Positions 55,701-64,000 of a stretch of 64,000 nt of DNA are shown here, piece by piece. Where the stretch lies: NCBI GenBank assembly GCA_022559845.1, contig CM040121.1, forward strand, positions 508,380,566 to 508,444,565. The letters are read 5' to 3'. The DNA comes from Amorphophallus konjac. Its lineage: Eukaryota > Streptophyta > Magnoliopsida > Alismatales > Araceae. The stretch's first letter is position 1; every line of letters begins with the position of its first letter. The notes under the pieces are model-generated. The model did not search any database. It was not told the DNA's origin and worked only from the letters and a program-made list of their open reading frames with translations. A program made the translations under genes and the position numbers.

Positions 55701-57128
55701 TAGCCACGTTGGGTACAGGACCGGTCTGAAAAGACCAGTTTCTTGTCCCTTGGTGACCTGCGCCTTGATGATCGCCTGTTTCTCGGGCGCATGCTTCCTT
55801 CTCCGCTGCTGTACGGGTCTCACGGTGGTATCGAGGTTGAGCTTGTGCGTCACAGTCTCCTCTGGTATACCAGGGAGTTGATCATCGGACCAAGCAAAGA
55901 CCCGAACGTACTCAGAAAGAAACTCCTTATATTGCTGTTGTTCCTTTGGTGGTAGGTCGGCGCCGATCCTTACTCCTAGGGCCGGGTCGTCGTTCAGGAA
56001 TACCGTTAATAACTCGCCACCGGGCTCGGTGGTCACGGCTCTTCCTTCGACTCCCCTGGGGCCCTTATCCTTCCCGTCCGGCCTTGAGGCTTCCACCGAG
56101 ATGTTGTAGCACCTTCTAGCCGTGGCCTGGTTACCTCGGACTTCCCCCAACCCGTTTTTGGTGGGAAACTTCATTTTTTGGTGATAGGTAGATGGTACGG
56201 CCTTTATTCGGCTGAGAATTTTTCGGCCGAAAATGGCGTTGTACGCTATCATACCTTTAATCACTATGAAGTCCACTATGACCGTAACGGTTTTGGGTGG
56301 GGTGCCGATAGTGACCGACAGGCTTAGGGCTCCCTCGGGGTAGGTGGCCAGGCCATTAAACCCGCAAAGGGGCGTTCGGATCGGGCGGAGCTTGGACGGG
56401 TCTTCCCCCATCTTGAGAAAACAGTCATAAGATAATACATCGGGGGCGCTCCCATTATCAACCAAAATCCTGTCTACATTACAGTGATTTATCGTGGCCG
56501 AGATAACGAGGGCATCGTCATGTGGGGTGCTCAGCCCTTCCAGGTCTTGGTCGGAGAAGACTATGACCTGGGGCTCCATCGGCGGGCCTCTGGGGGGCTC
56601 TAAGACTCGGCTGGCTCGCTCGGCATGACGTTTCCTCCCTCGGCTGGTGTCGCCGCCCGATGCCGCTCCTCCGGAGATGACGTTGATGTGAACCCCTCGA
56701 GGGGCGTTGTCGATCTCCTCTGCGGCGTCTCGGTCTTCTTTGTGCCCGATCGTGAACCGGGCTAGGTGCCCCAGACGGATGAGGCGCTCGATCTCGTCCT
56801 GGAGCTGATGGCAATCTCCGGTGTGGTGCCCGTGGTCGCCGTGGAACAGGCAATGCTTGTCCTGCTTGCGGTTCTTCGACCTCATTGGCTCGGGCTGGCG
56901 GAGAAGTCCCGAGTCTTTGATGTCTTCATAGATCTCGTAGACTGGCGCGGTCAAGGGGGTGTACCGCTCGTACTTTCTCTTGCGCTCTCCTTCTCGATCG
57001 CGCTTCTTACCCGAGCCAGGGTTTGGCTCGGAGGTCCGCTTCTTGTCCCCCTCCCGACCCGGGCCGGTTGCGTCTCGGCAGGCGCTGAGTACTTCTTCGC
57101 ACTCGGCGTGGCGCAGTGCCAGAGTCAC
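52797..57128 (-). CDS. Element D gag C-terminus-protease-RT-RNase H-aRH-integrase (1,443 aa)
   Basis: Unbroken frame ending RRFYF at 52797. The M at 57128 is internal, and the true start is in gag at 58221 in another frame. Residues: gag zinc-knuckle-like CLFHGDHGHHTGDC 93-106; protease LVDNGSAPDVLS 222-233 (Asn after the catalytic Asp, usual in Tat); RT 470-650 with YIDD 591-594; RNase H 715-850; aRH 875-1000 with acidic residues at 879, 919, 941 and 991; integrase HHCC 1096-1137 and the DDE residues D1166, D1226 and E1262, spaced 35 apart; C-terminal domain with NWEGPYRV. All catalytic residues are present. Pol is therefore potentially active if gag were in frame. Confidence 0.95.
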   Translation of the reverse strand: MTLALRHAECEEVLSACRDATGPGREGDKKRTSEPNPGSGKKRDREGERKRKYERYTPLTAPVYEIYEDIKDSGLLRQPEPMRSKNRKQDKHCLFHGDHGHHTGDCHQLQDEIERLIRLGHLARFTIGHKEDRDAAEEIDNAPRGVHINVISGGAASGGDTSRGRKRHAERASRVLEPPRGPPMEPQVIVFSDQDLEGLSTPHDDALVISATINHCNVDRILVDNGSAPDVLSYDCFLKMGEDPSKLRPIRTPLCGFNGLATYPEGALSLSVTIGTPPKTVTVIVDFIVIKGMIAYNAIFGRKILSRIKAVPSTYHQKMKFPTKNGLGEVRGNQATARRCYNISVEASRPDGKDKGPRGVEGRAVTTEPGGELLTVFLNDDPALGVRIGADLPPKEQQQYKEFLSEYVRVFAWSDDQLPGIPEETVTHKLNLDTTVRPVQQRRRKHAPEKQAIIKAQVTKGQETGLFRPVLYPTWLANVVLVPKTTGKWRMCVDFTDLNKATPKDCYPLPSIDQLVDSTSGNEILSFLDAYSGYHQIRMNPEDVERTAFITDYGVYCYTWMPFGLKNAGATYQRLVNHMFEGQLGRNVEAYIDDMLVKTPRAQDHFTDLVETFGTLLKYCMKLNPAKCAFGVRSGKFLGFLVTQRGIEANPDKVQAILDMRPPTCIKDVQRLTGRVAALSRFLSRAAERCLPFFKLMRGPKIASATFAWDGECQTAFAELKEFLASPPVLSKPVLGEVLLLYLSATPSTVSSVLVRNDSGIERPVYYTSKVLNEAERRYPATEKLVLALVTSAKRLRPYFQGHPITVLTGEPLKKILTHPEASGRLVKWAIMLGAYDISYRPRSAIKGQSLADFIAKSTVPVEDRPPTATGPTWELFVDGSSNSVGSGAWILLKSPEGIELQYALKFNFLASNNASEYEALISGARMARRLGAERVRIHTDSQLVASQVNGEYEAREVPMIKYLQLVRSLAQQFEEFEVVRIAREQNSRADALSRLASSLDPDGTRSVLLEELERLSIDSELLAIDSATPGDWRSPYLSCLRDSQEPSDPQEARRMKYQARRFVILDNALYRRSFSGPLLKCLGPDEASQAVEEIHQGLCGAHSGGRSLARILLRQGYWWPTLQRDCTAYAQHCDRCQRFDHLVHQPATELITLTEPYPFARWGIDILGPFPTAQSQKKFIIIAIDYFTKWIEAEATARITETVVWGFVWKSIICRFGIPRVIVSDNGWQFDSRYFRDRCTDLNIRNHFTSVAHPQANGLVENANKTILKGIKIRLGKAKGSWLEELPSVLWSHRTTPRTATGETPFQLVYGTEAVVPLEIANLSLRVINFSPEANEQKLLENLDLADELREIANVRATEYQRRLTRYYNAKVRGRQFQPGDFVLRKTEASRPLEAAGKLSPNWEGPYRVIETLGKGAYRLATMEGEPIPRTWNATTLRRFYF

Positions 57129-58221
57129 TAGCTCGGCAAGGGTCGAGGGAGGGTGGAGGACAAGCTCGCGGCGGAGATTCTCGTCCCGGGTGCCCCGGTT
57201 AGTGCGGTTGTGGCTGAGGCCACATCCAGGCGGGGGATCTTGAGGACTTCCGATTTAAATCGGTGGACGTAAGTCCGGAGCCTTTCCCCTTGCGCCTGTT
57301 TGAGGGCCAGGAGCCCCGCTACTGACCTTGGGGGGGCGCTACCGGGGAAACTCTCCTTGAAAATTCGCCTGAATTGCCTGAAGTCTCGGATGGACCCAGG
57401 GGCGAGGGCCCGGAACCATGCCTGAGCACCTTGGACCAGGGTGGCCGCGAAAGCTCGGCATTTGATGGGATCCGGCGTTCCATGAAGGGTCACCAGGGCG
57501 TCGAAGCTATCGTAGTGGTCGGCTAGGTCGCCCTGGCCGTCGTAGAGTTTGAAGGTTGGAATGGAGGCTCTGGGAGAGACCTCTGCCTTCAAGATGTACT
57601 CGGAGAAATGGGATTTCTCCTCGTCCTCCGGGAGAGAGGTCTTCTGCAGGGCGCGGAGGGCGCGCTCTTGCTCTGCGAACCGTCTCTCGAAATCTCGCAG
57701 TCGGAGGGACAGCTCTGGCTGCAGTCGCACCGTGGGGCTGGGGGGGGGGCGTCTTGGCGATCTCCCGGGGCACTAGTGCCCGGGCGCGGCGGCCTCGCCT
57801 CCTGCTTTCCTCTCCTCGGCGTGGAGGAAGCCTCTTGCTCCGCAGGCGGAGCATGCGAGGGTCCTCCGACGTCGTTGCGGAGGAGCTGTCGGCCGCGGAG
57901 GGTGAAGCGGCCTCCGGCGGTGTGCTGCGTCGCACTCCTTCGAGGGGGACTTCCTGACGGGGCACGGGACCTTGCGTCCCTGGTCGCCTGGGCCCTCATG
58001 AGCTCCACGATGACGTCCATCTTTTCGTTGAGGGCCTGGAAGGCGTTGGCGCCACCGTCGAGGGGTGCCCCAGTCTCCGCCGGGGGGGGTGGTGGCCTGT
58101 TGGTGGGGATGCTGGCGTTGGAGGGGGGGCTCTGTGAGACCCTAGAGGGGGCGCCTCCCGCCGCCGCCACAGCCTTACCTGCCCCACCGGCGGATCTCCT
58201 CCCTGAGATTCTTCTCACCAT
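57129..58221 (-). pseudogene. Element D gag N-terminal part, two frameshifts
   Basis: ATG at 58221 (MVRRISGRRS), 20 bp after the primer site. The first frame is Pro/Ala/Arg-rich with a short helical stretch (NAFQALNEKMDVIVELMRAQ). A run of ten G (57740-57749) marks the shift into the frame carrying LSLRLRDFERRFAEQERAL and the gag core (IPTFKLYDGQGDLADHYDSF, FRRIFKESFPG). A second shift near 57185-57203 leads into the pol frame. These two indels are the only obvious coding lesions of the element. Confidence 0.8.
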
Positions 58222-58240
58222 CTCGACTTTTCGTGCGTTT

Positions 58241-58256
58241 CCCACAGACGGCGCCA
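58241..58256 (-). other. Element D primer-binding site (Tat type)
   Basis: The minus strand reads TGGCGCCGTCTGTGGG, two bases inside the 5' LTR. This TGGCGCCGT start is typical of Tat elements and is not the tRNA-iMet site of elements B, C and E. Confidence 0.85.
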
Positions 58257-58258
58257 GA

Positions 58259-59043
58259 TGAAGAGGCGAGATCTCGCGCTGGATCCTGAGCGGACTGTGG
58301 ATCACCAGAAGATGAATCTGCAAGATAGGGAAACGTATCAGAGGGCCCAGGGGATCTCCCTGGGACAAAACCCTCCGATGGCTAAGTCAGTAGAGCTATG
58401 GTGGAAGCGATAATGGAGGGAGGAGAGAGCTAATGCGCGAGAATCCTCTCCACCAGAGGGTGAAGCGAATCGTGCTCAGGAGCTTAGGGTGTGTGAAAGC
58501 CTTGTTCATCTTACCTTCTTCCGGAGGGTATCCCTTGCTTAAATAGTGCGCCGCCTTCAGGAGTCCTGTAAGTTGAGGGATTCCCGACGGGAGTTACGTC
58601 TTTAACGGGGGCTTTCATGGCCTGATCGTGGGAACGTTATCCCCTTAGAGTCCGGCGGCTCCCCTGACTCTCCTGCTGGCGGAAGACTCTGAACAGCTGC
58701 ACATGTGGATAATCAACCGGCCTTACCGAGCCTCGGGGATGCTAGCTCATGTCCGAGCGATAGGCATGGCCCGGCGAGGGTGGGGTCGGATAGGTCGGCT
58801 GGAGCCTATCTCTCTCGGACGGGGAGAGGGCTTTAGGCCGGACCTTCCTTGGGACCTGACCGTTGTCTCGGGCCCTCCGAGCCTAGAAGGCCGCCGGGGA
58901 GAGTTAGTTCCTCGAGTCTTATTTATTGGGCTTTTCTCCCTAAGTGGGCCCTGTGGGCTATCACTCGGGTGGGCTCGCCTGGTTGGACCTTGTGGGTCTT
59001 GTTGGGCTGCCTTTGTGGTGGGCTAAGGAAATCCCCCTCTCCA
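58259..59043 (-). repeat. Element D 5' LTR (785 bp)
   Basis: TG at 58259, CA at 59042-59043. Minus-strand TATTTAAG (58538-58546) is a possible TATA box. Has a 14-bp segment at about 58441-58455 that the 3' LTR lacks. Confidence 0.95.
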
Positions 59044-59048
59044 AAGAC
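59044..59048. other. Right target-site duplication of element D (AAGAC)
   Basis: Compare AAGGC at 47938-47942. One transition separates the copies. Confidence 0.8.
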
Positions 59049-59640
59049 TAATAAGTATATCATGGGCACTTATTGGCTTAGTCAAGCTAGCCATCCTTGA
59101 CTCGTCACCTTGTTTCATCCTTCTTAAGCCAAGGAGCATCTCTACTTCCTCTAAGAGTATGGTGGCTTCAAAAGTGAGGAAGATGAAAGTATGAGTGTTT
59201 GGATGCCATAATTCTATTAGTGCTTCTATGGAGTCCCAATCTAAGTGGATGTCATCATAATGGGTAGCATGGGTAACAAGGCCTAATAAGTGCCACCTGG
59301 AGAGGAAGACCTCAGATCTAAGGATAATTTGGAGAGGAGTAAAGGGAGCCACTTGATTTTTAAGAACCTCCTTGGTCCCGGTACATTTGGGTAGCCCTAA
59401 ATAAAATGGAAAAGAAAAGAAGAGAGAAGAAAGAATGCAATCAGAATTTTGAAGAAAAGAGGAAGAATAAAATAAAAATTTTAACACAAATCAACTTACT
59501 TGGCTCGTATTGATTCTTCCGCTGATATGGCCAGCAACTTCAGATATTCTAAGAAATCTCATCCTAGATTTCTTAGTGAACCTTTGCATCATAGCTTTCT
59601 CCATTTTCTTCTTCAGTTGAAAGACCATGTGTTTCTAATA
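59049..59640 (-). pseudogene. Second antisense PMD-like gene of element A, 5' part
   Basis: A small upstream exon (about 59623-59500: MVFQLKKKMEKAM, SEVAGHISGRINTSQ) ends at CAA/GTAAGT. The next exon opens at 59396 after TTTATTTAG and runs to element D: SRWHLLGLVTHATHYDDIHL, SIEALIELWHPNTHTFIFL, ILLEEVEMLLGL. This is the first half of a PMD/DUF7745-type fold (D--LI-ALVE-W---THTF----GE-T-TLED---LLGL). The rest is at 47937-47527. The intron phase does not fit perfectly, so the exon 1 link is tentative. Confidence 0.6.
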
Positions 59641-61070
59641 TGTGGTTCTCTGTTGAGTCTTGGCTGTAACGACTCTCAGTTGTTTGATATGCTTAGCAGA
59701 CGACCAGATACATCCTTTTATAATGTTCAACGCTTTGGCTAGCCGTTCAGGGCAATCACGGTTTGAGTATAATTCGAAAGAGCCACTAGAATTCTATTTT
59801 CGAGCAGGAAACGGAGCACTGTTGTTTATGGTTAATTGACGGCGTTAACAATAGCGCCATTTCATTGAATAGCGACATTTTCATTGTCGTCTTTTATTTA
59901 ACCTCTATGCCAGGCGTCATTTTTATCTTCGATTCCAAGTTGAATAGTGATCATGATTAACGCCCCAATAACCGTTGTCATTTATGCTTTTGACGCCGCT
60001 GCATAGGGCCATCATTTCCTGGGTTTACGTCTTTTGAATTGCTTTACAGCATGATGATTGTTGATGAACTTAAGTGCTTTATTTCTTGATTAGATCATTT
60101 ATGTCACGCACTTATGATCATAATTTGAGCTTTATTGAGCTGATGATCTTTTACTGAGCTAATAATTTTTGAGCATAGAGAAGCGCATGTTATGCAGGTC
60201 TTGAGATGATTAGATTTCTTACACTGGTAACATCATTCCATCCTTTGTATTTTCTCCTGTAAGCATTCTTACTATATGGTATATACGCTATTATAGCATA
60301 TCAAGGACCTTGTGATCCTAATGAACCTGAATTTGAGTTCCCCTTCATCAAAAATAGTGATAATTCCAGGGGAATCTTGATCGCACGATAGGCCGTTGGG
60401 TCATTTAAGATTTGGGACGATGGTTCCACTTTCTAAGTTGATGCGTGGATAAACGGACTTTGACTTAGTGTCAGCTTAGAGATCTGGATTCCTGACCAAA
60501 TCTGGATGGTTTAACAATATAATCCTTGATTATTTTCTATTTTTAGTTTGTTTTAGTTTTTCTTTTAGCCCAGCATGCATCATGTAGGACTTTGAACTTT
60601 AATGATGAAAATCCTCATATTACGCCAATAATGAGGGCCACTCGCTCTTAATTGAGTTGATATAAGATATTCCATTCCAAATCGAGTACTATATTCTCCT
60701 TGAAGCCGCTCAGGCTGGTTCCTTGAAAGCATTCAATTGCTGAGTCTTTATCTCAATTCACTTTATTTTCCTGCAAATCCACCTTGATTGTAGCACGTCC
60801 ACATTGGCTGGTAACCGCTCTCCAATGGTGTCTTTCCTTCCGTGCCCTCGCGCACATTTTTCGTTTATTAGATTAGTTCCTTCATCCAGCTGATCATTGC
60901 TTTCTCATAATCATCCAAGGTTATTTCATTCAGAATCCTGAAAAGATTTCTAACGCTTAGTGTCGGAGGCGTGTCACATCACACATTGACATCTACTTAT
61001 CAGTTCGCTCCCTTCATCCCACCCGTTGTACTTTCGTTTCATTCCGTCTCTCTCCCTTGCAAAGCAGACG
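59641..61070. other. Element A 3' non-coding region before the 3' LTR
   Basis: No convincing gene. Hairpin modules occur at 59830-60015 (GACGGCG...AGCGCC, AGCGACATT...TGTCGTC, ACGCCCC...GTTGTC-type, partly decayed). A C/T-rich run is near 60990-61060. The plus-strand ORF 59500-59742 is the shadow of the antisense exon. Confidence 0.5.
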
Positions 61071-61085
61071 CCAAGGCGGGACAGC
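61071..61085 (+). other. Candidate polypurine tract of element A
   Basis: CCAAGGCGGGACAGC directly before TGTAGACACG of the 3' LTR. A weak, interrupted purine run, and the best candidate by position. Confidence 0.35.
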
Positions 61086-62503
61086 TGTAGACACGCCAAA
61101 ATTGATGATATGTTGAGTAAATCTCATGTCACCATGTGACGCTTCAAAGTGGACTTCAATATTGGCTTAATATGAAAATTTTCTAATTATTTAATAATTT
61201 ATCCATATTGATTGTGATTTCTTTATATTTTTCTTTAAATAATTGAAATTAACGCCGTAAGGGAGGGCGTCATTTAATTGACGACCTGAAGAAGGTCGTG
61301 ATTCCATAAATAAACGATTGTTCAGCCAGGCGTTGTTTCCAGGATTTTATGAATCCGAAAGAAAATAAAACTCAAAGAATTGACGTCCTCTTTAGGGGCG
61401 TTGATTATTTAACGCCCATTCAAGCAGGCGTCATTTCTCAATTTTAAATAAGAAAGTCATTTATTTCTATAATTAAATCCAGGAATTAACGACTGTGTGA
61501 ATGTCATCATTTGAATTGTTCATTTGAATTGACGCCCCTAGTCAGGTCGTCATTTGCACTTCCGTCTCCCTTTCGTCTTCTTCTTTCCTGTAGTGATCTT
61601 TTCCCCATTTTACACTTTATGTTCGATTGGGAAGAGAGTTCCTTGTTAGAGGGTTCATTACCTTGTTTTAATCCTATTAATGTAAAGATTTTTGGTCTAT
61701 AAATACCTTCACATGTGCTCCTCGCGCGAGAGAGAAGAAGAGGAAGAAGAAGAACAAAAATACTAACAGAGAGAGAGCTAAGCAGAACGTTATAAGAGTT
61801 TTTTTTTACACAGAGGGGGGAGAGTTTTATTTTTTTTTGCAGGTACTTCACGGTGTTGATCTTCTCCAAAGCCCCTTCCTCTGGTGTTCTTTCTCCCACG
61901 AGCGATGTCTTCATCCGACATTTCTTCATCCTGCTGCAGCTACTGCAACCTTATTTTTCTCCCTTTACTGCTGCACACACAGCAGAGATGACACTTCTTC
62001 TTTAGTCTTTATTTTTATCATATCACTCATCACTCTCTAGAGACCTTCTTAGCACGTTAAAATTGCTTTGCACCATACTATATCTTGCTTTGCATGTCAT
62101 TCATAATTCCAACATTGTTGCTCCTTCTTAGGGGTTTAAAACCAAAACACACAAGGTGTGTTCATGTCCAATTTGACTGATTCTATATTTCTAGAGCATT
62201 GATACTACACACTTGGCTAATCCATATCTTTATATTTTTTTTTTTTGCAAGGGTAATCAAACTATAAACCCCCTTCATCGGCCGACCGATAGAAGGAGGA
62301 AGGAAGAACTCCCAATCACACCCGCTCAATACAAGGTACATGCGATCATCCTTCTTCTTTTGAGGTAACCCCTCTGGCGATCACCCTCCATAGAGCATCT
62401 CATGCTCATCCTCTTTTCCTTTTTGTCCCACTTATTTTAGCATAATTATTCATCTTTAATCATTATTATTCCTCTTTAAAAATGTCTATGTGACACGTTC
62501 ACA
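61086..62503 (+). repeat. Element A 3' LTR (1,418 bp)
   Basis: Same ends as 12758-14168. TATAAATA at 61698-61705. The hairpin cluster is at 61250-61560, with one 14-bp duplication of CATTTGAATTG... at about 61505-61530 that the 5' LTR lacks. Confidence 0.95.
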
Positions 62504-62508
62504 ACACT
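62504..62508. other. Right target-site duplication of element A (ACACT)
   Basis: Second copy of the duplication. The satellite continues directly. Confidence 0.95.
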
Positions 62509-63590
62509 CCTCACCCAGGTCGTGTTGGAACAATCGGCATGTCAATCAGATCGATATTTCATATATTGGACCCCTGAAATCCCTCACCTTGGATTTATTT
62601 CAAATTAAATTAGTTTAAAAATGACTAGTTTGAGCGCCGAACCCAAATCAGATATCCATTTTGAATTCCGACAACTCCCCCAAGTCACACTCCCCATCGA
62701 GGTCATGTTAGAACAATCAGTATGTCGACCAAATCTATATTTCATATATTGGACCCCCGAAACTCCTAACCTTAGGTTTATTTCAAACTAAATTAGTTTG
62801 AAATGGCTAGTTTGATTGCCGAGCCCAAATCAGGTATCCATTTTGGATTCCATCAACTCGCCCAAGTCACACTCCCCACCCAAGTCGTGTTAGAATAATT
62901 GACATGTCGATCAGATCGATATTTCATATGTAGGACCCACGCAACCCCTAACCTTGGATTTATTTCAAACTAAATTAGTTTGGAAATGACTAATTTGAGC
63001 GCCGAGCCCAAACCAAGTATCCATTTTGGATTCCGTCAACTCCCCTAAGTCACACTCCCCACCCAGGTCGTGTTGGAACAATTGACATGTCGATCAGATC
63101 GATATTTTATATATTGGACCCCCGAAACCCCTAATCTTGGATTTATTTCAAACTAAATTAGTTTGGAAATGGATAGTTTGAGCGCCGAGCCCAAACCAGG
63201 TATCCATTTTGGATTTTGTCAACTCCCCCAAGTCACACTCCCCACCTACGTCGTGTTGAAATAATCAACATGTCGATCAAATCTATATTTCATATATTGG
63301 ACCCCTGAAACCCCTAACCTTAGATTTATTTCAAACTAAATTGGTTTGGAAATTGTTAGTTTGAGTGTCGAGCCCAAACCAGGTATCCATTTTGGATTCC
63401 GTCAACTCCCCCGAGTCACACTTCCCACCCAGGTCGTGTTGGAATAATCGGCATGTCGATCAGATAGATATTTCATATGTTGGACCCCGCAACCCCTAAC
63501 CTTGGATTTATTTCAAACTAAATTAGTTTGGAAATGACTAGTTTGAGCGCCGAGCCCAAACTGGATATCCGTTTTGGATTTTATCAGCTC
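62509..63590 (+). repeat. 183-bp satellite array, right part
   Basis: Monomer starts at 62629, 62811, 62994, 63177, 63360 and 63542 (periods 182-183), the last truncated near 63590. The first 120 bp complete the monomer cut at 12757. No internal ORF is conserved between monomers. Confidence 0.95.
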
Positions 63591-64000
63591 AGAATAATAA
63601 TAAAATATTATGGTATCTTTTTATTAGTTTTAACGTGCGAGGGCGTGCCAGTCATGTGTGTGACAATGTGTTCGGGCTTTGAGACTAGAGTGGTCCGAAA
63701 CCTGGGGTGCGCTCCGTCTGACTAACCAGACGATTATGTGTATCGGGTTGGGACTGGAGACCCGCCGCGCCATAAAGGTCACAACGTTAATTACATCCCC
63801 TCAGAGAAGGGAAAATATTTAATTAATCGCCAAGAAATAGGGCCTCATGGCCTGAAAATCAAGATTCATGAAACGAATAGAAATTGAGTGAAGAGCATTA
63901 AGATCCCATTCATTAGGGTTCGAGCAATTATTCGAAGTCATATCGGTCATGTATTGACCTTTATATATTCGGACGAGTGTCCGAGTTAAAAATCATCATA
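63591..64000. other. Unassigned sequence right of the satellite
   Basis: After an AATAATAATAAAATATTAT tract the DNA is of mixed composition. It could be the start of another element. The ORF at 63528-63725 is mostly satellite and is not a gene. Confidence 0.4.

Larger units (their letters stand above)
47943..59043 (-). mobile_element. Element D: Tat-lineage Ty3/gypsy retrotransposon (11.1 kb)
   Basis: LTRs 47943-48713 and 58259-59043, a primer site next to the right LTR, gag-pol on the minus strand (58221-52797) and an antisense two-exon gene on the plus strand (48989-51580). It is much more GC-rich than elements A and C. Pol has the aRH domain between RNase H and integrase, which defines the Tat group. 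The LTRs differ by about 1.5-2% plus a 14-bp indel. Gag has two frameshifts but pol is an unbroken 1,443-codon frame, so the element is recent. Confidence 0.95.
12758..62503 (+). mobile_element. Element A: giant Tat/Ogre-like Ty3/gypsy retrotransposon hosting three later insertions
   Basis: LTRs at 12758-14168 and 61086-62503 with TSD ACACT. The plus strand has gag, protease, G-patch, RT, RNase H, a second (archaeal-type) RNase H and integrase from 15254 to 41195, in pieces. The second RNase H and integrase order fit the Tat/Ogre lineage. After removing B+C (16369-34146) and D (47943-59048) the element is about 20.9 kb, very large for an LTR element. The 3' half carries antisense PMD genes and many short hairpins. 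The two LTRs differ at about 4% of sites by eye. All gag-pol domains are damaged, so it is not autonomous today. Confidence 0.95.

Noticed and set aside
57556..58261. Plus-strand ORFs of 133 and 217 aa in element D
   Set aside because: Opposite strand of the gag N-terminal region. No domain.

Overview
The window is plant nuclear DNA made almost entirely of transposable elements. No single-copy host gene, tRNA, rRNA or CRISPR array was found. The evidence for a plant is: Ty3/gypsy elements of the Tekay/Del chromovirus and Tat/Ogre lineages, initiator-tRNA-Met primer sites, plant-type TATA boxes, and antisense plant-mobile-domain (PMD) genes. The species cannot be named from the sequence.

Layout. 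Positions 1-726 hold a small LINE-like retroposed piece abutting an LTR. Positions 727-9651 are a decayed minus-strand Tekay-like element (element E) whose 3' LTR is cut by the left piece. Positions 9652-11940 look like part of a Copia-type LTR, with a cluster of GGTCGACC palindromes and an array of mini-hairpins. From 12142 a 183-bp satellite begins. It is interrupted at 12757 by a huge nest and resumes at 62509-63590.

The nest. Element A (12758-62503, TSD ACACT) is a Tat/Ogre-like retrotransposon of about 20.9 kb once later insertions are removed. Element B (16369-34141, TSD GAAGA) sits in its gag. B is a 7.1-kb non-autonomous element with a gag ORF and an integrase C-terminal remnant. Element C (18557-29224, TSD CCCAA), a nearly intact 10.7-kb Tekay-like chromovirus with 3-kb LTRs, sits in B's 5' LTR. 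Element D (47943-59043, TSD AAGGC/AAGAC), an 11.1-kb Tat-lineage element, sits in A's 3' region. LTR differences counted by eye (A about 4%, B about 2%, C about 1%, D about 1.5-2%) agree with the nesting order.

Antisense genes. Both Tat elements carry genes opposite to their gag-pol, between pol and the 3' LTR. A has an eight-exon PMD gene (46352-42795) and a second PMD-like gene that D splits. D has a two-exon gene of the 'putative gypsy-type transposon' (Transposase_28-like) type followed by a coiled coil.

The least explained signal is a short hairpin module, roughly (T)GACGCC or GACGACC, 6-12 nt, then GGCGTC or GGTCGTC(ATTT). It is repeated dozens of times in the LTRs and non-coding parts of elements A, C and E, which belong to different lineages, and I did not see it in B or D.
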